NCBI GenBank assembly: GCA_038252405.1
Contig: JBBSAJ010000039.1
Location: 1 to 21,721 of the forward strand
Direction of reading: 5' to 3'
DNA length: 21,721 bases
DNA from: DATCDE01 sp038252405
GTDB taxonomy: Bacteria > Actinomycetota > Actinomycetes > Prado026
Below the pieces are notes generated by a model. The model was not told where the DNA came from. It searched no databases and worked only from the letters and a program-made list of their open reading frames with translations. The position numbers and the translations under genes were made by a program. Of the stretch, positions 1 to 7,798 are shown piece by piece (the stretch's first letter is position 1; every line of letters begins with the position of its first letter).

Positions 1-242
1 GCCCGCTCCGCGGCGGACGCCTCACCCCAGGCATCCTTCGCCGCGTGCGCGGCGTCCAACGCCAACTCCACGTCCGGCGGCGTCGATTCGGCGACCTCGG
101 TGATCGGAGCTGCGGTGGCGGGGCTCAGATCGACCCGATACTTCCCGGCAGTCGGCTCGAGCCACTTCCCCCCGATGAAGTTCTCATACCGCGGCAGGAC
201 GGTCACGATGCTGCCCGGTCGACCGGGCGGGACATATTTCAT
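1..242 (-). CDS. Aldehyde dehydrogenase, N-terminal part (ExaC/AcoD-like), truncated by window edge
   Basis: Reading leftwards from ATG at 242-240 gives about 80 residues without a stop, running off the window. The N terminus reads MKYVPPGRPGSIVTVLPRYE, followed by NFIGGKWLEP, then DLSPATAAPITEVAESTP and ALDAAHAAKDAWGEASAAER. This is the standard start of the NAD-dependent aldehyde dehydrogenase superfamily and most resembles ExaC/AcoD acetaldehyde dehydrogenases. The catalytic Cys and Glu lie beyond the edge, so activity cannot be judged. A GGGAG Shine-Dalgarno (rc of 249-253) sits 6 bases before the ATG. The left end of an insertion sequence begins only about 18 bases upstream of the start codon, so the gene's native promoter is probably separated from it. 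The permease at 2261-3553 has the same direction and may once have been its upstream neighbour. The family call is firm; the substrate is unknown. Confidence 0.88.
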   Translation of the reverse strand, partial: MKYVPPGRPGSIVTVLPRYENFIGGKWLEPTAGKYRVDLSPATAAPITEVAESTPPDVELALDAAHAAKDAWGEASAAER

Positions 243-357
243 GTTGCACTCCCGTGGAGTTTCGCACTTTCGTGACCTGACGTAGGGCGGCTTCTACGTC
301 ACTGCCGGCGACACGCCGAGCCACATCCCGGCTCCTCAAGGCCAACTTCGACATGAT

Positions 358-386
358 CAACCTGCACGCGGGGCGCGTGCAGGTTG
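358..386 (+). repeat. 13-bp perfect hairpin in the IS leader
   Basis: The left arm CAACCTGCACGCG (358-370) and right arm CGCGTGCAGGTTG (374-386) are exact reverse complements around a GGG loop. The stem ends six bases before the GGAGG ribosome-binding site at 393-397. No T-tract follows. It could attenuate read-through from outside or limit translation of the accessory ORF. That role is inference; the stem is directly visible. Confidence 0.8.
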
Positions 387-406
387 CGAGTGGGAGGATG
401 AGGCTG

Positions 407-706
407 ATGGTTGAGCGCGCGCAGGGATGGCCGCGGATGATCCGCGGCTCTGTGGTGGTGCAACGCCGCCGTTGCGGCAAGTCGAACTGCCGCTGCACTG
501 ACGGTGAGTCGCTGCACGAGGCAACGGTGCTCAGCTACTCCCAGGACGGCCGGAACCGCACGGTCATGCTGAGCGCGCAGCAGGTCCCCCCGGTGCGGGC
601 CGCGGTCGAGCGCTACCGGGCCGCGCAGGCCAAGCTGGAGGCCCAGGGCAACGACGGCCTGACGGCGCTTCTGGGCGTGCAGGCTGCCACCCGACGGGAC
701 CGGTGA
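407..706 (+). CDS. IS accessory protein, DUF6788-like
   Basis: A 99-residue basic protein with a cysteine cluster C23-G-K-S-N-C28-R-C30, then a GES-LHE segment and a C-terminal helix rich in Ala, Arg and Glu. The CGK-x-x-CxC element followed by a short substrate-like loop recalls DUF6788 proteins, which are often encoded just before transposases. It may bind metal or nucleic acid, but no role is proven. The start was set at ATG 407 because GGAGG (393-397) lies 9 bases upstream. The in-frame ATGs at 353 and 398 are less suitable, since the former is upstream of the hairpin and the latter is too close to the ribosome-binding site. The stop overlaps the transposase start as GTGA at 703-706, which implies translational coupling. 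Confidence 0.7.
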   Translation: MVERAQGWPRMIRGSVVVQRRRCGKSNCRCTDGESLHEATVLSYSQDGRNRTVMLSAQQVPPVRAAVERYRAAQAKLEAQGNDGLTALLGVQAATRRDR

Positions 707-1998
707 GGTCGTTCACGGCGCTGCTGGCCCGCACCCGCACGGTGTTCGGCGCGCCGAGCTTCACCCTGTTCACCGACCTGCTCACCGGCTGGGTCCTCGC
801 GCCCGGGCGGCGCACCATCACCGCGATGATCGCCGTGGCTGACCCGGCGGGCCGCCGGGCGCACGACGCCTACCACCGGTTCGTCCGCGATGGTCGGTGG
901 GCGATGAGCGGGCTGTGGCGGATCCTGGCGGTGCACGCCGTGGTGGCGTTGTGCCCGACCGGGGCGGTGTCACTCGACCTGGACGACACGCTGTTCCACA
1001 AGACCGGCCGGCAGATCAACGGAGCTGGGGTGTTCCGCGACGCGGTGCGCTCCACCGCCCGCCGCGTCGTCTACGCCACCGGGCTGAACCTGGTCGTGGT
1101 CACCCTGCGGGTCACCCCGCCGTGGGGCGGCATGCCGATCGGCATCCCGATCAACGCGCGGCTGCACCGCAAGCACGACCCGGTCAGCACCGTCGAGCAC
1201 GCCGCCGCGATGCTGCGTGAGATCGCCGGGTGGCTGCCCGAGCGAACCCTGCAGGTCTGCGCCGACGGGGCCTACGCCAGCCTGGCCGGCGCCGGCCTAC
1301 CCGGTGTCCACGTCATGTCCCGGATGCGCCGGGACGCCGCCCTCTACGAGCCGGCGCCACCCAGGACCGGTAGACGCGGCCGGCCCCGGACCAAAGGCGA
1401 CCGGCTGCCCACCCCACCCGAGCTCGCCGCGCAGTTGCGCCCCAAGGACTGGCAATCGGTCACCGTCGACGTACGCGGCACCAACCGCCGCCGGCGCATC
1501 TACAGCCGCGACGTGCTCTGGTACGGAGTCCGCCGGACCGCGCTGATCCGGCTCGTCATCGTCCGCGACCCCGACGGCATCGAACCCGAGGACTTCTTCT
1601 TCAGCACCGACCTGTCCGCCACCCCGACGCAGATCGCGTCCCGCTACGCCGGCCGGTGGAGCATCGAGGTCACCTTCCGCGACACCAAGCAAGACCTCGG
1701 CGGCGAACAACCCCAATCGTGGAAGCGGCAAGGCCCCGAACGCGCCGCCTGCCTCGCCCTGTGGCTACACGGCCTGACCTGGTGCTGGTACCTGGACGAA
1801 CACCCGCACGGCGGCACCTGGATCGCACGGCCCTGGTACCCCCGCAAAGCCACACCCAGCTTCCTCGACGCCCTCGCCGCGCTCCGCAGAACCCTTTGGC
1901 AGCAACGAATTACCGCGCTGTCATCCGACACCGCCGGCCCCGAGGACAAGACCGAAATTACCCAGGCCCTGCTCGATACGCTCGCCTACGCGGCCTGA
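703..1998 (+). CDS. DDE transposase, IS4 superfamily (IS701-like)
   Basis: The 431-residue protein catalyses cut-and-paste transposition of the surrounding element. The DDE triad is visible: Asp94 in LDLDDTLFHK, Asp188 in CADGAYAS, and Glu322 in the C-terminal YREK signature. That signature has Y315, R318, E322 and K329, giving exactly the Y-2-R-3-E-6-K spacing typical of the IS4 superfamily. The region between the second Asp and the Glu is long and basic (RTGRRGRPRTKGD, residues 221-233), consistent with the inserted beta domain of this group. It starts with GTG inside the stop of the upstream accessory ORF. The frame is intact and high in GC3. Assignment to IS701 rather than another IS4-related family is by resemblance only. 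Confidence 0.9.
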   Translation: MRSFTALLARTRTVFGAPSFTLFTDLLTGWVLAPGRRTITAMIAVADPAGRRAHDAYHRFVRDGRWAMSGLWRILAVHAVVALCPTGAVSLDLDDTLFHKTGRQINGAGVFRDAVRSTARRVVYATGLNLVVVTLRVTPPWGGMPIGIPINARLHRKHDPVSTVEHAAAMLREIAGWLPERTLQVCADGAYASLAGAGLPGVHVMSRMRRDAALYEPAPPRTGRRGRPRTKGDRLPTPPELAAQLRPKDWQSVTVDVRGTNRRRRIYSRDVLWYGVRRTALIRLVIVRDPDGIEPEDFFFSTDLSATPTQIASRYAGRWSIEVTFRDTKQDLGGEQPQSWKRQGPERAACLALWLHGLTWCWYLDEHPHGGTWIARPWYPRKATPSFLDALAALRRTLWQQRITALSSDTAGPEDKTEITQALLDTLAYAA

Positions 1999-2260
1999 CA
2001 CTGCGAAAGGCCACCTCCCTCATCCATCCAGAAATGGGCCCTCGTCTCGGGGGGAGCGACTCTGCAACGATGCAGCCGGCACACGCCGCAAGGACGCCCA
2101 CCACCGACTGAACGCCTCCACCTCAGAGGTGGGTCAGAGGCAAAGGTCCCCGCCAACGGCAAGCAGCTCACCGTAGGCCTTCTAGGACGGCTGACCTCGA
2201 AGTGACGGAGGTCGCCGGATCGGTGGGGGCCATCTCGCTCCGCAGCGCGACGTGCACGCC
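1999..2260. other. Non-coding gap between IS and permease
   Basis: No convincing gene was found here. It contains the probable IS right end (2002-2008) and one tight inverted repeat (2118-2132). Before the insertion it was probably the spacer between the permease and the aldehyde dehydrogenase. Confidence 0.5.
2118..2132. terminator. Inverted repeat CCACCTC-A-GAGGTGG, possible terminator
   Basis: The arms 2118-2124 and 2126-2132 are perfect complements. As RNA it would form a 5-bp stem with a 5-base loop. It lies downstream of both the transposase (1998) and the permease stop (2261), so it could end either transcript. No T-tract is present, so the terminator role is uncertain. Confidence 0.35.
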
Positions 2261-3553
2261 TCACACGTGGTGAGCCCTGCCCCCGATCCGTCGGAACGCT
2301 GCCTCGATTCCGAAGGACACTGCAACCATGGCGCCGAGGACTGAAGCGGCTCCCAGGCTGCTCCTGGCCAGCAGGGCAGCCAGTGCCCCGACACAGGCGA
2401 GGGCAGCCAGCAGCGAGATCCAGGCCGCCGAGCCACGGACGTGGGAAGTCCGAGCCTCGGCCACGTTCACGACCGCAAAGATGATCAAGAAGCCGGCGCT
2501 GCCCATGGTTGAGATGCTTTCAAGGTTCAACAGGTTTGCCAGCACGATCGTGGCAGCCGCTGTGATGAACAACCCCTCCAGCGGCTGATTCCATATCGGA
2601 CGTTCCAACTCGGCCGGCAGCTCCCCGGACTTCGCGATGGTGTAGGTCATCCGAGCAGATCCGTACAGCGTGGCGTTGATCGCCGACGCGGTCGACAGCA
2701 TCGCTGCGACAGCGATCAGGGCGAACCCGGCCGAGCCCAGGGCCGGGCGGGCGGCCACCGCCAGCGCATAGTCGCGGGCGTTCACCAGCTGCGGGATCGG
2801 CACCGAGCCGACCGCGACGGCGGCAACCAGCACGTACAGCACAATCACGAACCCCACTGACAGGTAGTACGCCCTGGTCAGAGTCCTGCCAGGGTCGGCA
2901 ACGTCCTCGGCCGCGTTGGCGATCAGCTCGAACCCCTCGTACGCCAAGAAGATGATCATGCCGCCGGCGATCAGGGACAGCGGCGGACTCCACTGCCCCG
3001 GTGCCAGCCGGGCCGCCGAGACCCCGGCCATTCCCACCGCCACGAACAGGACCAGGATCGCGAGCTTGATCCCGACCACGGCCCGCTCGGTCCTGGCCAC
3101 CGTGGAGGCTCCCGCGGCGTTCAGCACGGTGATGAGCACGACGATCCCGGTCAGGAAGAGGTGCTTGCCCAGCCCACGCGAGGCCGCAGGCAGGAAGCTG
3201 GCCGCGTAGCTGCCGAACGCCTCCGCGTACAGCGCGAGCATGACGATGTAGCTCAGCCACAGCAGCACGTTGATGCCACCAGCGAACAACCCGGGACCGA
3301 ACGCGCGGTTGACGAAGGTCACCGTGCCGCCCCGGCTGGGATAGGACCGCGACAACAGCGCGTACGACCGAGCGGTCATCAACGCCACCAGACCGGCCAC
3401 CAGGAAGGCGATCGGCGCCCCACCACCCGCGACCTGCACCGACAGGCCGAGAACCGCGAAGATCCCCCCACCGACCATGCCACCGATGCCGATCGCGACG
3501 ACCCCCCACACCCCGATGGGAGAGCCACGCTGACGAGGCTGGGCCACGGTCAC
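2261..3553 (-). CDS. APC-superfamily amino acid/amine permease
   Basis: A 430-residue integral membrane protein with about twelve hydrophobic segments. The N terminus has the APC hallmark GIGGMVGGGIFAVLG in the first helix (residues 22-36), the unwound-helix substrate site of LeuT-fold transporters. EGFELIANAAEDVADPGRTL, in mid-protein, is the conserved helix-6/loop region of amino acid permeases. Length fits the family (430-500 residues). The start codon is GTG 3553; a second GTG two codons later is better placed relative to the weak GGATGAG ribosome-binding site. The gene is transcribed divergently from pgmB. The aldehyde dehydrogenase on the far side of the IS suggests amine or amino-acid catabolism, as in ethanolamine or putrescine use, but the substrate cannot be read from the sequence. 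Confidence 0.88.
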   Translation of the reverse strand: MTVAQPRQRGSPIGVWGVVAIGIGGMVGGGIFAVLGLSVQVAGGGAPIAFLVAGLVALMTARSYALLSRSYPSRGGTVTFVNRAFGPGLFAGGINVLLWLSYIVMLALYAEAFGSYAASFLPAASRGLGKHLFLTGIVVLITVLNAAGASTVARTERAVVGIKLAILVLFVAVGMAGVSAARLAPGQWSPPLSLIAGGMIIFLAYEGFELIANAAEDVADPGRTLTRAYYLSVGFVIVLYVLVAAVAVGSVPIPQLVNARDYALAVAARPALGSAGFALIAVAAMLSTASAINATLYGSARMTYTIAKSGELPAELERPIWNQPLEGLFITAAATIVLANLLNLESISTMGSAGFLIIFAVVNVAEARTSHVRGSAAWISLLAALACVGALAALLARSSLGAASVLGAMVAVSFGIEAAFRRIGGRAHHV

Positions 3554-3766
3554 CTCATCCCGTGATCAGGAAGGCCCATAGGAACCGAACGGGCCGACCT
3601 CGAGGGCGGTCCCCCGAGACCCCGACTTCCACCAAGACCGCAGACACCGGCAGGGAGGACGTCCCAGCAGAGACAGGGCAGCCCTGTGCGACATTGTGCC
3701 CGACCCAGACCCTCGGGGCCGGCACCTGCGCAACACGGCTCCGCCCCGTCCGCGCCGACGGTGCGC

Positions 3767-3787
3767 GCAATACTCGCGAGGCATTGC
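3767..3787. promoter_or_regulatory. Operator-like dyad upstream of pgmB
   Basis: GCAAT (3767-3771) and ATTGC (3783-3787) form an inverted repeat, and the spacer contains the self-complementary CTCGCGAG. The right half overlaps the proposed -35 hexamer (3784-3789). This arrangement suits a dimeric repressor such as a LacI- or GntR-type sugar regulator. No regulator gene lies in the window. Confidence 0.5.
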
Positions 3788-3813
3788 CGATGAGTCGGAC
3801 TTGTTCGTACGGT
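3784..3813 (+). promoter_or_regulatory. Predicted sigma-A-type promoter of pgmB-GH65
   Basis: TTGCCG at 3784-3789 and TACGGT at 3808-3813 are separated by 18 bases. Transcription would start near 3820, just before the GGAGG at 3821-3825, giving a very short leader of about 18 bases before ATG 3838. Confidence 0.5.
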
Positions 3814-3837
3814 GATCAGCGGAGGTGGTAGACGGCG

Positions 3838-4581
3838 ATGCTCGGACTCCCGGACGACGTCACGACCTGCCTGTTCGACCTGGACGGCGTCCTCACCGAC
3901 ACCGCGTCGGTGCACTGCGCCGCGTGGAAGGCGATGTTCGACGCGTTCCTGCGGGTCCGCGCCGAGCGGGACGGCACGCCATTCGTGCCGTTCGACCCGC
4001 AGCATGACTACGAGGAGCACGTCGACGGCAAGCCGCGGCTCGACGGCGTCCGCGACTTTCTGGCCGGCCGCCAGATCACGCTGCCGGAAGGCACGCCGTC
4101 GGACCCGCCCACGGCCGAGACGGTCACCGGCTTGGGCGCCCGCAAGAACGCGATCCTGCTGCACCGCATTCACACGGGAGGGGTGCATGTGTTCGAGGGC
4201 TCCCATCGCTACCTGGTTGCCGCCGAGCAGGCGGGCCTTCGCCGGGCTGTGGTGTCCTCCTCCGCCAACACCGGCGAGGTGCTGACGGTGACCGGGCTCG
4301 CGCCGCTGGTCGAGCTGACGGTCGACGGGGTGACGATCCGTGACGAGCGGCTGAGGGGTAAGCCGGCGCCGGACACGTTCCTGGTCGCTGCGCAGCGGCT
4401 CGGGTCGCGGCCGACGCAGTGCGCGGTGTTCGAGGACGCCCTGTCCGGCGTCGCCGCGGGGCGGGCCGGCCACTTCGGCTACGTCGTCGGTGTGGACCGG
4501 GTCGGCCAGGGGGACGAGCTGCGCGCGCACGGCGCGGACACCGTGGTGCAGGACCTGGCCGACCTGCTGGATCGCTCATGA
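3838..4581 (+). CDS. pgmB: Beta-phosphoglucomutase-like HAD hydrolase (Rv3400-like)
   Basis: A 247-residue HAD-superfamily protein that probably interconverts beta-glucose 1-phosphate and glucose 6-phosphate. Motif I is LFDLDGVLTDT, with nucleophile Asp14 and acid/base Asp16. The motif II serines sit at VVSSSANT (around 140), the motif III lysine is Lys175 in RGKPAPD, and the metal-binding acids are Glu199-Asp200 in FEDA. The long helical cap between motifs I and II matches the PGM subfamily, although the insert with HDYEEHVDGKPR is longer than in lactococcal PgmB and resembles the actinobacterial Rv3400 type. The start ATG has GGAGG 12 bases upstream. The stop overlaps the GH65 start as ATGA (4578-4581). 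The pairing supports the function: GH65 phosphorylases acting on alpha-glucosides release beta-glucose 1-phosphate. Confidence 0.88.
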   Translation: MLGLPDDVTTCLFDLDGVLTDTASVHCAAWKAMFDAFLRVRAERDGTPFVPFDPQHDYEEHVDGKPRLDGVRDFLAGRQITLPEGTPSDPPTAETVTGLGARKNAILLHRIHTGGVHVFEGSHRYLVAAEQAGLRRAVVSSSANTGEVLTVTGLAPLVELTVDGVTIRDERLRGKPAPDTFLVAAQRLGSRPTQCAVFEDALSGVAAGRAGHFGYVVGVDRVGQGDELRAHGADTVVQDLADLLDRS

Positions 4582-6950
4582 TCGTGCAGCGGCCCTACCC
4601 GGTCGAGCCGTGGTCGGTGAGCGAGACGGCGCTGGACCTGGACTTGCTTGCGCAGTCGGAGTCGCTGTTCGCGCTGTCGAACGGCCACATCGGGCTGCGT
4701 GGGAACCTGGACGAGGGTGAGCCGTTCGGCATCCCCGGCACCTACCTCAACAGCTTCTACGAACAGCGGCCGCTGCCGTACGGGGAACCCGGCTACGGGT
4801 ATCCGGAGATGGGCCAGACCCTGATCGACGTCACCAACGGCAAGCTCATCCGGCTGCTGGTGGACGACGCGCCGTTTGACGTGCGCTACGGCGACCTGCA
4901 CGAGCATCACCGTCGGCTGGACCTGCGTACCGGTCTGCTCGAGCGGGCGGTCGAGTGGACCTCGCCGGGGCAGACCCGGGTGCGGGTGCGCTCGCGCCGG
5001 TTGGTGTCGTTCTCGCATCGGGCGGTCGCGGCCATCGAGTACGTGGTCGAGCCGGTGGGACGCGAGGCCCGGATCATCCTGCAGTCCGAGCTGGTCGCGA
5101 ACGAGCAGCAGCCGAGCCTGTCGCCGGACCCCCGGGTCGCGGCGGTGCTGGAGAACCCACTGCAGGCGGTCGCCCAGGACCACGACGGCCACTGGGTGGT
5201 GTTGCTGCACCGCACCCAGGCCAGCGGCCTGCTGGTGGGTGCGGGCATGGGGCACGTCGTGCAGGCTCCCGGCCGAACCGAGACCGAGGTCGAGGTCGCC
5301 GTGCGCGAGGACTGGGCCCGCCTCACGGTCGCGTGCACCCTGCAGCCCGGCGACCAGCTGCGGGTGGTGAAGATGATCGCCTACAGCTGGTCGAGCCTGC
5401 GCTCGGAGACCGCCGTGCGGGGCCAGGTCGCCAGCGCGCTGTCAGGCGCGCGGTTCGCCGGTTGGGACGGCTTGGTGCGCGAGCAACGCGCCTACCTGGA
5501 CACGTTCTGGGACGCCGCCGACGTCGAGGTGGAGGGTAACGCCGAGATGCAGCAGGCGGTGCGGTTCGCGTTGTTCCACGTGCTGCAGTCCGGGGCACGG
5601 GCCGAGCGCCGGGCGATCCCGTCCAAGGGGCTGACCGGGCCGGGGTACAACGGGCACACGTTCTGGGACAGCGAGATGTTCGTGCTGCCGCTGCTGACCT
5701 ACACCCAGCCGGCCGCAGCCGCGGACGCGCTGCGCTGGCGGCACGCGACGCTCGAGCAGGCTCGCCAGCGAGCGGCCGAGCTGCACCTGGCCGGCGCCGC
5801 CTTCCCGTGGCGGACGATCCGCGGTCAAGAGTGCTCCGGCTACTGGCCGGCCGGAACTGCCGCGTTCCACATCAACGCCGGGATCGCCGCCGCGGTGGTC
5901 CGCTACTGCGCGGCGACCGGTGACACGGAGTTCGAGCGGCAGATCGGCCTCGAGCTGCTGGTGGAGATCGCCCGGCTGTTCACCTCGCTCGGGCATCACG
6001 ACCGAACGGGCGGCTGGCACATCGACGGCGTGACCGGTCCGGACGAGTACAGCGCGGTCGCCGACGACAACGTCTACACCAACCTGATGGCGGCCCGGGC
6101 CCTGATCGCGGCGGCGGACGCGGCGCAACGGCACCCGGACACCGCGCGCGACCTCGGCGTGACCCTCGAGGAGGAAGCGACCTGGCGGGACGCCGCGGCG
6201 GCCGTGCACGTGCCCTACGACACGGTGCTCGGCGTGCATGAGCAGTCGGACGGGTTCACCGGGCACGGCGAGTGGGACTTCGTCGCCAGCGAGGGCAGAT
6301 ATCCGCTGCTTCTGCACGCCCCGTACTTTGACCTGTATCGCAAGCAGGTGGTCAAGCAGGCGGACCTGGTGCTCGCGATGCACTGGTGCGGCGACCACTT
6401 CACCGCCGAGCAGAAGGCTCGCAACCTCGACTACTACGAGCGGCGCACCGTGCGCGACTCGTCGCTGTCAGCCTGCACTCAGGCGGTGCTGGCCGCCGAG
6501 GTCGGCCATCTGGACCTTGCCTACGACTACGCCTACGAGGCGGCCCTGATCGATCTGCTGGACCTGCAGCAGAACAGCCAGGACGGCCTGCACATGGCCT
6601 CACTCGCGGGCGCATGGCTGGCGCTGGTCGCGGGCTTCGGTGGCTTCCGCGACCACGGGGACGTGCCGTCGTTCGACCCGGCTCTGCCGGAAGGGCTGAC
6701 CCGGCTGTGCTTCTCGATCCGATGGCAGGACCTGCGCCTGAAGGTGGACGTCCGCCCGGACGAGGTCACCTACGCGATCCGCGGCGAAGCGACGGCCAGC
6801 CTGCTGCTGCGGCACGCGGGCGAGAAGGTCGAGGTGACGACGGGCGCGCCGGTCACCCGGCCGGTACGAACGCGGGCTCCGCTGCTGCCGCGCCCACCCC
6901 AGCCGCCCGGCAGGGCGCCGGTGTCGGCCCGTGGGCCGCTTGGCTCCTGA
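4578..6950 (+). CDS. Glycoside hydrolase family 65 enzyme (disaccharide phosphorylase, Rv3401-like)
   Basis: The 790-residue protein is the usual GH65 size. The N-terminal beta-sandwich domain opens with the family signature FALSNGHIGLRGNLDEGEP (around residues 32-50). The (alpha/alpha)6 barrel contains HTFWDSEMFVLP, IRGQECSGYWPAGTAAFHIN and DGVTGPDEY. Glu490 in that last motif matches the catalytic acid of maltose and kojibiose phosphorylases. Family members phosphorolyse maltose, trehalose or kojibiose, giving beta-glucose 1-phosphate plus glucose; a few are hydrolases. The adjacent overlapping pgmB argues for a phosphorylase. The C terminus is a proline/arginine-rich tail after the last beta domain. 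The start was set at ATG 4578, inside the pgmB stop; the open frame continues upstream only as a shadow of pgmB. Substrate (trehalose or maltose) is unresolved. Confidence 0.9.
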   Translation: MIVQRPYPVEPWSVSETALDLDLLAQSESLFALSNGHIGLRGNLDEGEPFGIPGTYLNSFYEQRPLPYGEPGYGYPEMGQTLIDVTNGKLIRLLVDDAPFDVRYGDLHEHHRRLDLRTGLLERAVEWTSPGQTRVRVRSRRLVSFSHRAVAAIEYVVEPVGREARIILQSELVANEQQPSLSPDPRVAAVLENPLQAVAQDHDGHWVVLLHRTQASGLLVGAGMGHVVQAPGRTETEVEVAVREDWARLTVACTLQPGDQLRVVKMIAYSWSSLRSETAVRGQVASALSGARFAGWDGLVREQRAYLDTFWDAADVEVEGNAEMQQAVRFALFHVLQSGARAERRAIPSKGLTGPGYNGHTFWDSEMFVLPLLTYTQPAAAADALRWRHATLEQARQRAAELHLAGAAFPWRTIRGQECSGYWPAGTAAFHINAGIAAAVVRYCAATGDTEFERQIGLELLVEIARLFTSLGHHDRTGGWHIDGVTGPDEYSAVADDNVYTNLMAARALIAAADAAQRHPDTARDLGVTLEEEATWRDAAAAVHVPYDTVLGVHEQSDGFTGHGEWDFVASEGRYPLLLHAPYFDLYRKQVVKQADLVLAMHWCGDHFTAEQKARNLDYYERRTVRDSSLSACTQAVLAAEVGHLDLAYDYAYEAALIDLLDLQQNSQDGLHMASLAGAWLALVAGFGGFRDHGDVPSFDPALPEGLTRLCFSIRWQDLRLKVDVRPDEVTYAIRGEATASLLLRHAGEKVEVTTGAPVTRPVRTRAPLLPRPPQPPGRAPVSARGPLGS

Positions 6951-7205
6951 CCGAGTGGTCGCGAGCGCGTCCCTCGGTGGTCGCTGGGGCTGTTGGGCTG
7001 TGGGCGCGAACGGCAACGACCACCCAGGCACCAACGACCGCCGCCGATGCGACTGGTGCACCGCCCACACCAACACCGGGACGCCAGACGCGGCAACCGA
7101 GAAGTCACCCTCATGAGGATCGAGCCGGCGGTGCTACCGGGTCGAACCGGGCTCGAGATGGACGGTGCTCCTGCAGGCCCGACCTGCACAAACACCCAGT
7201 ACGGC
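6951..7205. other. Intergenic region between GH65 gene and tRNA-Ser
   Basis: No gene with coding-like composition was found. The only structure seen is the hairpin at 7172-7188, just beyond the tRNA 3' end. Confidence 0.4.
7172..7188 (-). terminator. Hairpin downstream of tRNA-Ser, possible terminator
   Basis: TGCAGG (7172-7177) pairs with CCTGCA (7183-7188) around a 5-base loop. It lies 17 bases past the encoded CCA of the minus-strand tRNA. There is no T-run after the stem on that strand, so it would be a weak or factor-assisted terminator. Confidence 0.35.
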
Positions 7206-7295
7206 TGGCGGTGGCGGTGGGATTTGAACCCACGGAGGAGTTGCCCCCTCACACGCTTTCGAGGCGTGCTCCTTCGGCCGCTCGGACACGCCACC
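7206..7295 (-). tRNA. tRNA-Ser, anticodon CGA
   Basis: Reverse-strand cloverleaf with a long variable arm. Acceptor stem GGTGGCG (7295-7289) pairs perfectly with CGCCACC (7216-7210). The discriminator is G and the CCA is encoded (7208-7206). The anticodon arm is CACGC-CTCGAAA-GCGTG, giving anticodon CGA (7261-7259), which reads UCG. The T arm is GTGGG-TTCAAAT-CCCAC. The class II variable arm of about 18 bases is diagnostic for Ser here. The 5' end lies 10 bases after the tadA stop codon, so the tRNA is probably co-transcribed with tadA or started from a promoter inside it. Confidence 0.97.
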
Positions 7296-7305
7296 GCCGG
7301 GTAGG

Positions 7306-7791
7306 TTACCCGACTCCGGGCGGCGTCCCGAAACGGCGCTGCTCGTCGAACCAGCCGGACAGCAGCCGGGTGCAGTCCTCCTCCAGGACTCCGGCGACGA
7401 CCTCGGGCCGGTGGTTGATCCGGCGGTCGCGGACGACGTCGAACAGCGACCCGACCGCGCCGGTGTCGGCGTTCCAGGCACCGAACACCAGCCGGTCCAC
7501 CCGGGCGAGGACCAGGGCGCCCGCGCACATGGTGCACGGCTCCAGGGTGACCACCAGGGTGCAGCCGGTCAGCCGCCAGCTGTCCAGCCTCTCCGCGGCG
7601 GCGCGTAGGGCCACGACCTCGGCGTGGGCGGTCGGGTCGCTGGTCGCCTCACGGGCGTTGTGGCCAGCCGCGAGGACATCGCCGTCCGGCCCCAGGACGA
7701 CGCAGCCGACCGGCACGTCACCGGACGGCGCGCAGCGGGCCGCCTCCGCCAGGGCCAGCCGCATGGCGGCGTCGTACCGGTGGGTGAGCAC
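7306..7791 (-). CDS. tadA: tRNA adenosine(34) deaminase
   Basis: A 161-residue cytidine-deaminase-fold enzyme that converts A34 to inosine in tRNA-Arg(ACG). The zinc site is complete: His56-Ala-Glu58 in TAHAEVVALR, and Cys86 and Cys89 in LEPCTMCAGA. PVGCVVLGPDGDVLAAGHN is the usual first strand pair. The start was set at GTG 7791, giving HRYDAAMRLALAEA aligned with the N-terminal helix of known TadA. No Shine-Dalgarno precedes it; instead TAGCCT lies 7 bases upstream, the pattern of a leaderless mRNA. The next downstream element is tRNA-Ser. The TadA-associated gene at 7826-8323 precedes it on the same strand, a common actinobacterial order. Confidence 0.95.
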   Translation of the reverse strand: MLTHRYDAAMRLALAEAARCAPSGDVPVGCVVLGPDGDVLAAGHNAREATSDPTAHAEVVALRAAAERLDSWRLTGCTLVVTLEPCTMCAGALVLARVDRLVFGAWNADTGAVGSLFDVVRDRRINHRPEVVAGVLEEDCTRLLSGWFDEQRRFGTPPGVG

Positions 7792-7798
7792 AGCGCAG

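Larger units (their letters stand above)
260..2008 (+). mobile_element. IS4/IS701-like insertion sequence with accessory ORF
   Basis: The element carries two translationally coupled genes, a DUF6788-like protein and a DDE transposase. Candidate terminal inverted repeats are TTTCGCA at 260-266 and TGCGAAA at 2002-2008, with only patchy matching further inward. Flanking bases (GGAG on the left, GGCC on the right) do not form an obvious target duplication. The termini are therefore tentative, or the element is old. The transposase lacks visible frameshifts, so the element may still be active. Confidence 0.6.

Noticed and set aside
45..285. Plus-strand open frames at the left edge
   Set aside because: They are antisense to the clear aldehyde dehydrogenase N terminus and have no protein-like features.
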